From assembly GCF_937123705.1 (NCBI RefSeq), contig NZ_CAKZKO010000122.1:1-47458 (forward strand): 47,458 nt of DNA, given 5' to 3'. The notes under the pieces are model-generated. The model did no database searches and was not told where the DNA came from. It saw only the letters and a program-made list of their open reading frames with translations. This document shows positions 40,161 to 47,118 of the stretch, piece by piece; position 1 is the stretch's first letter, and each line of letters begins with the position of its first letter. Both the position numbers and the translations under genes were made by a program. Source of the stretch: an uncultured Paraglaciecola sp. (GTDB lineage Bacteria; Pseudomonadota; Gammaproteobacteria; Enterobacterales; Alteromonadaceae).

Positions 40161-42629
40161 CTATTCCTGTGACACCGCGTCAACTTCTGGTTTCAGGTAT
40201 ACAACTCGTCCATGACTGACGGTTTTAGTCCAGCCCTTAGAATGCAGGTGATCCCCAATCCTCTTGGCTGTGAGGTTGCTTCGACGCTCTTTTGGTATCT
40301 CAAGGTGGGCCATTACGTTATGCAGCGTGACGCGGTTCTGTGTGTCCGCAAAGTCGTTGATCATTTGAGCCCAAGGGTCCACTTCATAACGGTCCAACTG
40401 AGCTTCGTGTGCTGCCTTTTGATCCTCGCCTTCCAGCCACCAAATCTCGCCATCCTTATATCGCTTCACTGCCTCTGCCCATAGCTGGATTGCATCAGAT
40501 TTAATGGCATCCAAATCTATACCGTCACACTTAACTGGCCAGAACCGGCGCGCGCCCGTGGCATCCTTGAGGTAGCCGGTTCCTGATGGGTTGACAGTCC
40601 CGGCGAATACGCAAGATCTTGGAAACTTCTCAATGATCTTGCCGTAAGGCCTGCGAAACCTGTCATCCATACGAGATACCCATGCCTTGATCTGGGATAT
40701 CTCCGCTCGCCTGAACGCGTCCAGCTCCGCAATCTCCACGATGAAAGATCCTTGCAACTGAAGCGCTGCATCTTTTGAGTTTGGGTCATCGATCTGATCG
40801 GTGAATAGATCTGGAGCAACAGCATCAGACAGAACCTTAAGCGCTGTGGATTTTTTGATGCCTTGGTTCCCCTCAAGAATTATCATTGTGTCCATCTTGC
40901 AGCCCGGCTTGAAGGCTCGCGCCACAGCTCCAATCATCCATTTGCCGCCAAACGCCATATTCGCCCGCGTCTGTTCGGAGCCAAAATAATAGGTCAGCAT
41001 ACAGGGAATGTTACCGTTGTTGGTTTGGCCACCAAACAGACGTGGCACGCCATCCCAAGATAGGCTTTCGAGCTTCTCTGTTACAGGGTTGAATGCATTG
41101 GCTTTGGCTACAACCATAATCATACTGCCAACATCATTCCGCTTCGGAGATAGACCTGTATATTCCAACCATGCTGTGGCGCTAGAGATATCGTTATCGG
41201 TAATCATTCGAGGAACCCATTTCCCAGTATGTTCGCTTTGATCCCAGACTGGCTTGCGCATCACATAAACCTCTGTTGCAAATTCGTTCCATGCGAAAAG
41301 GCCACTAAACCTGTTATCGTATGTCATAATCAGGTTGATGTTTTGAAGGCTGGTTCCTCTTATCCCGTCTCCGTCTGCTTTGAAGATGAGGTGATTTCTC
41401 CAGTTTTCCCCGTCAATTTCGAAGTGTCTCTTTGAGGGTGCTGGTGGTTCATCTGATTGAGGGTTTGACTGGTGCTCAATGACATTGTTCTCGGGTACTG
41501 GGTCTGCCTTGCGGAGTTTGTCAGCCTTCCAAGCCTCAAATTTGTCCCGGCTCCAGTGTCTGATCCTGTCGCGAATGATGAGGGATACGCCATCGGTACC
41601 AAGCCCCTCTTTCTCCGCGTCAGCAATATCCCAACCCTTCTCCCTACTGTCTGGGGTAATGTGGACTATCTTAATCCGCTTGACGTTGGCTGCGTATAGG
41701 CGCTCCACAAGGCCGGGAACCCACTTAATAGGCCTAATTGGTTCTCCGTCTTTATCTCGCTTAACGTCGCCCATTACAGTGGACCAGCCGGGCTTGTCGT
41801 TATCTGGCCATATCAGGATGGATCGACCTGCTAGGGATTTCCAGTGGACTTTGGCAATGGCCTTTCCACCACCCATCCAAGATACCGAGACGATCTTTTT
41901 TTCTGCGAGTAATCGTTCTCCAGCGTCGGCGCACTTCTCACCCTCAACAAGAAGGACTTGGTGGTCTGGATTTTTGTGAAGTCGGTCAAGACCATATAAC
42001 GGTCTGGGTTCGGGATAACTGCCATGGCTCCATCCTGTAAATTTTGCATCGTGGTTCTTCATCCACCATACACCCGGCGTTATTTTCTTGTCATCAAATT
42101 CGACGCGCAGGACGTAACCCAGTAGAAGGCCTTTTCGATCCTTATAAGGAAACACCATTGACGGTGTATATTGAACCACCTTCGGTTTGCCCGTTTCAGA
42201 ATTAACTCGTTTTGGGTTAAGTATAGGCGGTGTTTTCTCGTTCGGTTTAATTGGCGACTGGTCTTCTGGGGGGCGACGGAAATCATATCCAGCGTATGGA
42301 TCTACAATCTCTTTGTATGAAAGTGGCTTGGCGGTCGCTACTGTTTCGCCTGTGATAATTTCGACCGCACCCTTAAAGTCCGTGCCATACAGCTCCTGCG
42401 CGTAGTCGATCACATCTCCAGACGCGCCGCAGCCAAAGCAATGGTACTTGTAGATTGCCGATTGGTTGGATGGAAATATATGAAAGCTTGAAGTCTTCTC
42501 ACCATGGAACGGACAACACGCCCAAAACTCATTTCCTGATGCCCGAAGTTTTATCCCGGAACTTGATACAAAGTCGGGCAGCGGGTACTTATCTCGGATG
42601 CCGTCAATGTCAAATTTATCATTGCTCAT
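40161..42629 (-). CDS. Primase-helicase: CHC2 zinc finger, Toprim, VirE-type ATPase, 822 aa
   Basis: This is a replication protein combining primase and helicase. Residues about 30-75 hold a DnaG-like zinc finger (Cys39, His42, Cys64, Cys67). A Toprim domain follows, with LLVEGEKCADAGERLLA and ILIWPDNDKPG. The C-terminal half is a VirE (PF05272)-type ATPase with Walker A-like ILEGNQGIKKSTAL and the acidic block FIVEIAELDAFRRAEIS. The last 60 residues are a helical DNA-binding region. It starts at ATG 42629 with AATACGCAAGCCAGAAACG upstream. Confidence 0.88.
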   Translation of the reverse strand: MSNDKFDIDGIRDKYPLPDFVSSSGIKLRASGNEFWACCPFHGEKTSSFHIFPSNQSAIYKYHCFGCGASGDVIDYAQELYGTDFKGAVEIITGETVATAKPLSYKEIVDPYAGYDFRRPPEDQSPIKPNEKTPPILNPKRVNSETGKPKVVQYTPSMVFPYKDRKGLLLGYVLRVEFDDKKITPGVWWMKNHDAKFTGWSHGSYPEPRPLYGLDRLHKNPDHQVLLVEGEKCADAGERLLAEKKIVSVSWMGGGKAIAKVHWKSLAGRSILIWPDNDKPGWSTVMGDVKRDKDGEPIRPIKWVPGLVERLYAANVKRIKIVHITPDSREKGWDIADAEKEGLGTDGVSLIIRDRIRHWSRDKFEAWKADKLRKADPVPENNVIEHQSNPQSDEPPAPSKRHFEIDGENWRNHLIFKADGDGIRGTSLQNINLIMTYDNRFSGLFAWNEFATEVYVMRKPVWDQSEHTGKWVPRMITDNDISSATAWLEYTGLSPKRNDVGSMIMVVAKANAFNPVTEKLESLSWDGVPRLFGGQTNNGNIPCMLTYYFGSEQTRANMAFGGKWMIGAVARAFKPGCKMDTMIILEGNQGIKKSTALKVLSDAVAPDLFTDQIDDPNSKDAALQLQGSFIVEIAELDAFRRAEISQIKAWVSRMDDRFRRPYGKIIEKFPRSCVFAGTVNPSGTGYLKDATGARRFWPVKCDGIDLDAIKSDAIQLWAEAVKRYKDGEIWWLEGEDQKAAHEAQLDRYEVDPWAQMINDFADTQNRVTLHNVMAHLEIPKERRSNLTAKRIGDHLHSKGWTKTVSHGRVVYLKPEVDAVSQE

Positions 42630-42666
42630 TATGCTGCGTTTCTGGCTTGCGTATTAACTGTTTGGA

Positions 42667-43575
42667 TCAAAATTCGTCTTGAGAAGATTGGCTCATCCTC
42701 TCTAATGTTTCCCTCCCTTCCTTCGTCAATTTAGCTCGCAGTGTCTGGCAACGTTCATTGCCAACGCTGGATCGCGAGCGAGCAAGGGTAGCCATCCCCT
42801 TCCGTTCCATCAAGAGCAATATTCTGAATATTCTCAACTCCGGCTTATCACGGATAAGCTCTCGCGGATCGATTGACAAGATCCTTTCCACTACATTGCG
42901 AGACATTGGAATACGCCATCGCTCGGTCTGGTCTCTCGGCACGTACAATCCGCTACCAAGGCCGGAGATCCTCGCGTGATTGATTTGGGCTTGCTTCACC
43001 AGATAGCGACTAGTCACAAACCCTTCACTCCATACCGTCGCGTCTCGGCCCGTGATAGGCCACCCATGCTTACGGAAAACCTCAACGAGCTGTGCTTGCC
43101 GCTCTGACCTGCATCGCTTTGAAACGAATGTTCCATCTTCAAGGGTGTATTGTGGGTATCTCCAGTACCCAACACCGGGGATATAATGGATGCCAACTTT
43201 CTTAAGGTGAAACTTCATATTCGAGAATGGAATGGCAGCTCTCTGGAGGCCAACAAGGCTAACAATCTCATCTGCCTCAAGTGGTACAGTCTGGCTGGCC
43301 ATGATGTCTTGGGCTCTCTTGGTGAAATCATCGTAGCCGGTGACGACAGGATCGAATGGGGTTCCCTCCACGTCCGGGAGTTTCACTGTGCCGGACAGGA
43401 GGACAAGGCCGCGCGCCTGTAGAGCATTGGCCATACCGTGCTTGTCCATATCCCAGATCTCGCCAAACCCCTCTCTCTCAGCGTCCATTAATAGTTTCTC
43501 CAATTCAATGGGCTGGCTGTCGAGCTCCCGGAACCTGTCGGCCATAAAATCGTAGATCACGTTATGCTTGGTCAT
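42667..43575 (-). CDS. Hypothetical early protein, probable winged-helix, 302 aa
   Basis: This is an unrecognised protein between the primase-helicase and the clamp region. Sections such as EADEIVSLVGLQRAAIPFSN and ATLARSRSSVGNERCQTL look like winged-helix DNA-binding parts, and the Arg/Lys content is high. Its operon suggests a replication function such as initiator or helicase loader, which is inference. It overlaps the upstream gene by four bases. It has no Walker motif. Confidence 0.65.
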   Translation of the reverse strand: MTKHNVIYDFMADRFRELDSQPIELEKLLMDAEREGFGEIWDMDKHGMANALQARGLVLLSGTVKLPDVEGTPFDPVVTGYDDFTKRAQDIMASQTVPLEADEIVSLVGLQRAAIPFSNMKFHLKKVGIHYIPGVGYWRYPQYTLEDGTFVSKRCRSERQAQLVEVFRKHGWPITGRDATVWSEGFVTSRYLVKQAQINHARISGLGSGLYVPRDQTERWRIPMSRNVVERILSIDPRELIRDKPELRIFRILLLMERKGMATLARSRSSVGNERCQTLRAKLTKEGRETLERMSQSSQDEF

Positions 43576-43790
43576 ATTTTCGCCTGTACACCCTTCAAAA
43601 AATTCACGATATAATCTCGACCCTCAACAGCCAGCAACTCAGTCACCTGAACCGCGCTGAATTGCACACTGGTATTCTTGAGCAACAGCCGCAGCTCACC
43701 GTCGAGCTGGTCGAAGGCAATCATCTCTGCCTCCTGCGTGCCAGCGTTGAATGAGTTGCGAGATCCGCCATTGTAGTTGGTCGTTGTCAT
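43572..43790 (-). CDS. Hypothetical small early protein, 72 aa
   Basis: This is an unrecognised protein overlapping both neighbours by four bases (ATGA on each side), so it is translated in a coupled chain between the clamp and the 302-residue protein. It begins MTTTNYNGGSRNSFNAGTQE, disordered, then a helical amphipathic part (LLLKNTSVQFSAVQVTELLA). A clamp partner is possible but no clamp-binding motif is obvious. Confidence 0.65.
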   Translation of the reverse strand: MTTTNYNGGSRNSFNAGTQEAEMIAFDQLDGELRLLLKNTSVQFSAVQVTELLAVEGRDYIVNFLKGVQAKI

Positions 43791-44980
43791 TCAACCCTCA
43801 TGGGCATCACAATGCGGATAGTGTTGTCGTCACCATCATCAAAGCGACATGGAGAACCAATGTCCTCCTGCCTGATTGTCAAGGTACTGCCGGTGCAGGC
43901 CTTGATTGTGTTCAACAGGTATTTCGAGTTGAAACCAATCTTGTATGTTTGCTTGGGCTCAACGTTGTTGGCGGTTATCCTCAAACTACGCCGGACTGAT
44001 CCCATATCAATACTCTCCACCGATACTTCGGTATCGCCATAACTGTTAGTCTCGATTTTCACGGATCGCCCGTATCTGGTTTGGCGATTGAGGGATTTAT
44101 TGAATAACATAGCTGCCTCAGCGGCCTCCAACCAAGCCTCGCGATTTGTAGTCAGTGATGTAGCAGAGGGTCCATAATCGGGTATCACGCGGTTCGTGTT
44201 CGGGTACTGGGCATCAATCAACCTGTACAGCAACCTGACACCAAGACCACTCACCTTTATATACTCAGGCCTTGCAATCGTTGACCCGGCCTTGTCTTTT
44301 TCTTCCAAGTAGTGGGTCCTGACTTTAATTGCCGTCGGCATGACTGCGGATAAAACCTTGCACGCTTTGGTTGGCATGATAGCACTCACTCTGACTGGGT
44401 GAAGACCATCCTCTTTCTCAATAATTCTGCGAGTGAGACGATGACCATCCGTGCTCTCCATGTAGCTGCTCTTTTTATCGCGCAACCAGTGAATACCGTT
44501 GAGATAATACCGTGTTTCCTCTGTGGAAACGGTGTCCAGTACGTCTCTTAAATGGCTAATAAACTCGCCATTGTCGAAGCTTTCATCTCTGTAGAGCCAC
44601 GGCCTATCCAGATCGGCTTCCGGGAAATCAGAGGGAGGTAACGCTGGTAAAATACATTTCACGCCGGGCGCTGAGAGAACTAGCTGCAAGTCATTGGTAG
44701 ACTGGATCATAACGGCGTCTGTTTTCATCGATGTAATGACAGCCAGCAATGGCGCAAGATTTGTGCATACATCAAACGTATCGCTGTCCCCATCTCCGAT
44801 AGATAGGTCGCAATCCGTCTCCAGATACATATTCAAATCGGTGCAGGTGATTAATAGACGACCTTTTTTCAGTTTCAGTCGAACGCAAAATAATATCGGT
44901 ATCGTGTTGGCTTTTTCGATGACGTGTGTGTGAGGCTTGAGCGCCTCGCGCAATACGTTGGCTTGAGCTGTTATTTGCAT
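43787..44980 (-). CDS. dnaN: DNA polymerase III beta subunit-like sliding clamp, 397 aa
   Basis: This is a phage-encoded DnaN homologue that would ring-shape around DNA and tether a polymerase. Clear family blocks: an N-terminal strand pattern (RLKLKKGRLLITCTDLNMYL), CILPALPPSDFPEADL, the domain II segment (YYLNGIHWL...TDGHRL), KVLSAV, and the end (PCRFDDGDDNTIRIVMPMRV). The length is slightly longer than bacterial DnaN (about 366). No DNA polymerase gene is visible, so it probably works with the host enzyme. It overlaps the HNH gene by ten bases. Confidence 0.9.
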   Translation of the reverse strand: MQITAQANVLREALKPHTHVIEKANTIPILFCVRLKLKKGRLLITCTDLNMYLETDCDLSIGDGDSDTFDVCTNLAPLLAVITSMKTDAVMIQSTNDLQLVLSAPGVKCILPALPPSDFPEADLDRPWLYRDESFDNGEFISHLRDVLDTVSTEETRYYLNGIHWLRDKKSSYMESTDGHRLTRRIIEKEDGLHPVRVSAIMPTKACKVLSAVMPTAIKVRTHYLEEKDKAGSTIARPEYIKVSGLGVRLLYRLIDAQYPNTNRVIPDYGPSATSLTTNREAWLEAAEAAMLFNKSLNRQTRYGRSVKIETNSYGDTEVSVESIDMGSVRRSLRITANNVEPKQTYKIGFNSKYLLNTIKACTGSTLTIRQEDIGSPCRFDDGDDNTIRIVMPMRVE

Positions 44981-45402
44981 TCCAAATTCTCCTCTGCGAT
45001 TTTTATCATGCCGCGAATTGATGGGTGCGGTGTCACCAGTAGGCCTGTCTTAATGAACGTCTGGTGAGGATGGAGATTGTGGCCAACAAGATACATGATC
45101 AATCTCTTAGCCACGCTCTCATCAAACTTCCCTCGAAACCCATTGCACCATGCGCAGGCCGCTGCGCCGTTTTCCTCACTAACTTCCCCGCCTTTCGATA
45201 CGGGCTTAAGGTGTTCGTATGTGACTACACGCCATGCTGCGGCCAGCCTGCGTGTCTTCTCGGTTGTGGAAACCCTCGACAGTACGTTGTTGGCTTCCTG
45301 CAAGTCTTTCGCCATCCGTTGTTCGCAATAGTAGCATTTCCATTTCTGCTCTCGTGCCAACTCACGGGTTAGGCGCGCCCTGCGAGAACGCTGTTTACCC
45401 AT
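44971..45402 (-). CDS. HNH endonuclease, 143 aa
   Basis: This is a metal-dependent nuclease of the HNH superfamily. An N-terminal CxxC pair (CYYCEQ, residues 23-28) and a second (CAWCNGFRG) build the zinc site, and TYEHLKPVSKGGEVSEENGA is the ββα-metal core with the catalytic His. It is basic at the N-terminus (KQRSRRARLTREL). Role may be in host DNA degradation, recombination or homing. It starts at ATG 45402 inside the end of the 47-residue gene at 45395-45538. Confidence 0.85.
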   Translation of the reverse strand: MGKQRSRRARLTRELAREQKWKCYYCEQRMAKDLQEANNVLSRVSTTEKTRRLAAAWRVVTYEHLKPVSKGGEVSEENGAAACAWCNGFRGKFDESVAKRLIMYLVGHNLHPHQTFIKTGLLVTPHPSIRGMIKIAEENLECK

Positions 45403-45538
45403 CCTCTCCTTCCAGTTTGGTTGTTTCTAAAAATTCCAAAAGCATACGGGCCAGTTTCATCTTTTCATCCCCATCCGGGGCTAGACGATATCCCCAATGA
45501 ATAAAACAAAGAGCGAAATACCACCTCCAACTCTCCAT
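45395..45538 (-). CDS. Small early protein, 47 aa
   Basis: This short gene is coupled to the gene before it (TGATG at 45536-45540) and overlaps the HNH gene start. The peptide MESWRWYFALCFIHWGYRLA has an aromatic membrane-like segment of about 15 residues followed by PDGDEKMKLARMLLEFLE, an amphipathic helix. Similar short proteins with a hydrophobic start and a Pro-Asp-Gly turn occur in many phage early regions. The function is unknown. Confidence 0.6.
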   Translation of the reverse strand: MESWRWYFALCFIHWGYRLAPDGDEKMKLARMLLEFLETTKLEGEDG

Positions 45539-45729
45539 CAAATCAGATCCTTTTCTCTGGCCAGCCACTCTGGCATAGTGATGAATTTTCTTTGAGGGTG
45601 ATCGCTGTCACTCATCTCAATTTGAGACAGCGGCAACCACGCCTTAACAGTCCATGACATATCGGTAACCAATACAGCTTTCCCTGTATTGATTTTAATA
45701 TGGCACTCAACTTCGATAGTGTCAGTCAC
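45538..45729 (-). CDS. Small early protein, 63 aa
   Basis: This begins MTDTIEVECHIKINTGKAVL; the centre (VKAWLPLSQIEMSDSD) and the end (ITMPEWLAREKDL) follow a pattern seen in a widespread group of short phage early proteins with strands, then WLP.SQIE and a helix ending in W.A. The function is unknown. It overlaps the next gene by one base and the previous by four, within the coupled early chain. Confidence 0.65.
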   Translation of the reverse strand: MTDTIEVECHIKINTGKAVLVTDMSWTVKAWLPLSQIEMSDSDHPQRKFITMPEWLAREKDLI

Positions 45730-46307
45730 AGCAGATCCTTACCGTCATCGTGCCAGATTACCTCTGATACGGTTTCCGGGATCTTGCGGGGTTCTCGCTG
45801 TACTGACACAGGATTACGCCCCTCTGTCTTCCATCGCATACGCGCAGAGCGGAGTTTTTTCAGTGTTGATGCTGCTATTGGCAGGATGGGAGAAAGATCC
45901 GGTCCCTGCGCACAAATATCCATAGCCTGCGCCTCGTGGTACAGTGCAGCATCCTCTTGATCGTTAGTGTGACCAAGGCCACCTTTCCGCCACAGCAAAC
46001 GTTTTTCGACGTTGTAGATATAATACATTTCACGCTGGTTCTCTGGGAGAGCCTCAGCAGCAGAAAACGGATCTTCGTGGAGTGATGACAGCGTGGCCAG
46101 TTCGCGCATGAACTGCTGAACAACGTTCGGTTTCCTGCGCACCTCATAACCGAGATCTAATATCAATGTTTCAAATTCTTTACGCGCGTAGGCTGCGTGC
46201 CACTCTTGCTCGTGACCAACCGCGTAGTAACCTACTGCGGCACTTCCGAAAATGTGTGGAAAGGAATAGTTAATTTTATTGTAGAAATTTTTTGCGTCAT
46301 TAGTCAT
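45726..46307 (-). CDS. Hypothetical early protein, 193 aa
   Basis: This is an unrecognised protein with aromatic-rich N-terminal part (FYNKINYSFPHIFGSAAVGY) and a helical middle (YARKEFETLILDLGYEVRR). The C-terminal 60 residues include a basic stretch (LKKLRSARMRWKTEGR). It starts at ATG 46307 with the leader GCAAGCCAAAGGA, the same as two genes of the recombination operon. It may be host-takeover related from position only. Confidence 0.65.
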   Translation of the reverse strand: MTNDAKNFYNKINYSFPHIFGSAAVGYYAVGHEQEWHAAYARKEFETLILDLGYEVRRKPNVVQQFMRELATLSSLHEDPFSAAEALPENQREMYYIYNVEKRLLWRKGGLGHTNDQEDAALYHEAQAMDICAQGPDLSPILPIAASTLKKLRSARMRWKTEGRNPVSVQREPRKIPETVSEVIWHDDGKDLL

Positions 46308-46360
46308 TGTCGTTTTCCTTTGGCTTGCTAACAGGTCTTTATATGGAGTTCAGGGTTTCG

Positions 46361-46543
46361 TCAAATTCGATCATTCCAGCGTTCCCACGCCTCACCCGCA
46401 CTTTTTTCCTGCGGGCCTTGCGCAGAGCAGTTACCACACAAAACAAAGTGCCAGACGCAGGAGATGGATTTCTCAGACGAGAGCGTTAGATCTTTTTCAT
46501 CACACCCACAGAATGGGCATGGTTGAGTTATGATCGCCATCAT
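46361..46543 (-). CDS. Lar-like restriction-alleviation zinc-ribbon protein, 60 aa
   Basis: The pattern is PCPFCGC (Cys9, Cys12), a middle with CVWHFVLCGNC (Cys36, Cys39), then AGEAWERWND, which fits the Lar family of small zinc-ribbon proteins. In the Rac prophage, Lar modulates type I restriction-modification. Many phage members have no tested activity, so anti-restriction is an inference. It overlaps the previous gene by four bases. Confidence 0.68.
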   Translation of the reverse strand: MMAIITQPCPFCGCDEKDLTLSSEKSISCVWHFVLCGNCSAQGPQEKSAGEAWERWNDRI

Positions 46544-46842
46544 CTCGCCTCCCGCTGCTTGCGCTGCTCTTGGCTCAACAAGAACCTCGGCACGTAGTCC
46601 GGCACGCGGTCATCATCCACGTCCACGCGACTGGCAACCGTCTTCCACTCCTCTGGCACGCGCTGGTTCCCTGCTGGTGTGAATTTTCCCTGACAGATCC
46701 CGTTGAGAAACTCCACCATCTCCTCCCGGTTTGAGATTGAGATCTTAAGGCAATCCTTGGGTTTCATCCCAAGCCCCTTGCGGTGGGTGTCTGCGTCGTT
46801 CTTCATTTCGAAAAACTGGCTTCCTGCGCTGTAGAATATCAC
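46540..46842 (-). CDS. Hypothetical early protein, 100 aa
   Basis: I chose GTG 46842, just after AGGAGAACGCAAGCC, which contains the shared leader motif; a TTG at 46881 would place the motif inside the coding region. It begins VIFYSAGSQFFEMKNDADTH and ends with a basic helix (RFLLSQEQRKQREAR). The centre has LKISISNREEMVEFLNGICQ. No domain is recognised. Confidence 0.62.
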   Translation of the reverse strand: MIFYSAGSQFFEMKNDADTHRKGLGMKPKDCLKISISNREEMVEFLNGICQGKFTPAGNQRVPEEWKTVASRVDVDDDRVPDYVPRFLLSQEQRKQREAR

Positions 46843-46887
46843 GGCTTGCGTTCTCCTGTTATCGTAAGATCTGATGGACAATGTTGA

Positions 46888-47118
46888 TCAATATTTCTTT
46901 AAGGTCATCAACATTGTCTGCCTTTTTAATTGTTTCGATATACGCCTCCCGGCGCGGCGCTCGCACTCCTGCTGGCCTTGGTGTGGCATGTACCGGGTTC
47001 GCTTGGGTCCGTATCCGGTCCCTAGTGGGTGCCGTCTATGGAACGCGATATTCCATCGCTTGCGCTCAATCATCCGGTGAAGGTGCGCCTCAGCGCTAAT
47101 TCGTTTTTTCATTGTCAT
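46888..47118 (-). CDS. Very basic hypothetical protein, 76 aa
   Basis: This starts at ATG 47118 after AAGGAGTGT. Arg, Lys and His make up about a third of the residues (MTMKKRISAEAHLHRMIERK; GYGPKRTRYMPHQ; ERRAGRRISKQLKRQ), so nucleic-acid binding is likely. No fold is recognised. It overlaps the Imm5-like gene by four bases. No metal-binding pattern is clear (one Cys only). Confidence 0.65.
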   Translation of the reverse strand: MTMKKRISAEAHLHRMIERKRWNIAFHRRHPLGTGYGPKRTRYMPHQGQQECERRAGRRISKQLKRQTMLMTLKKY

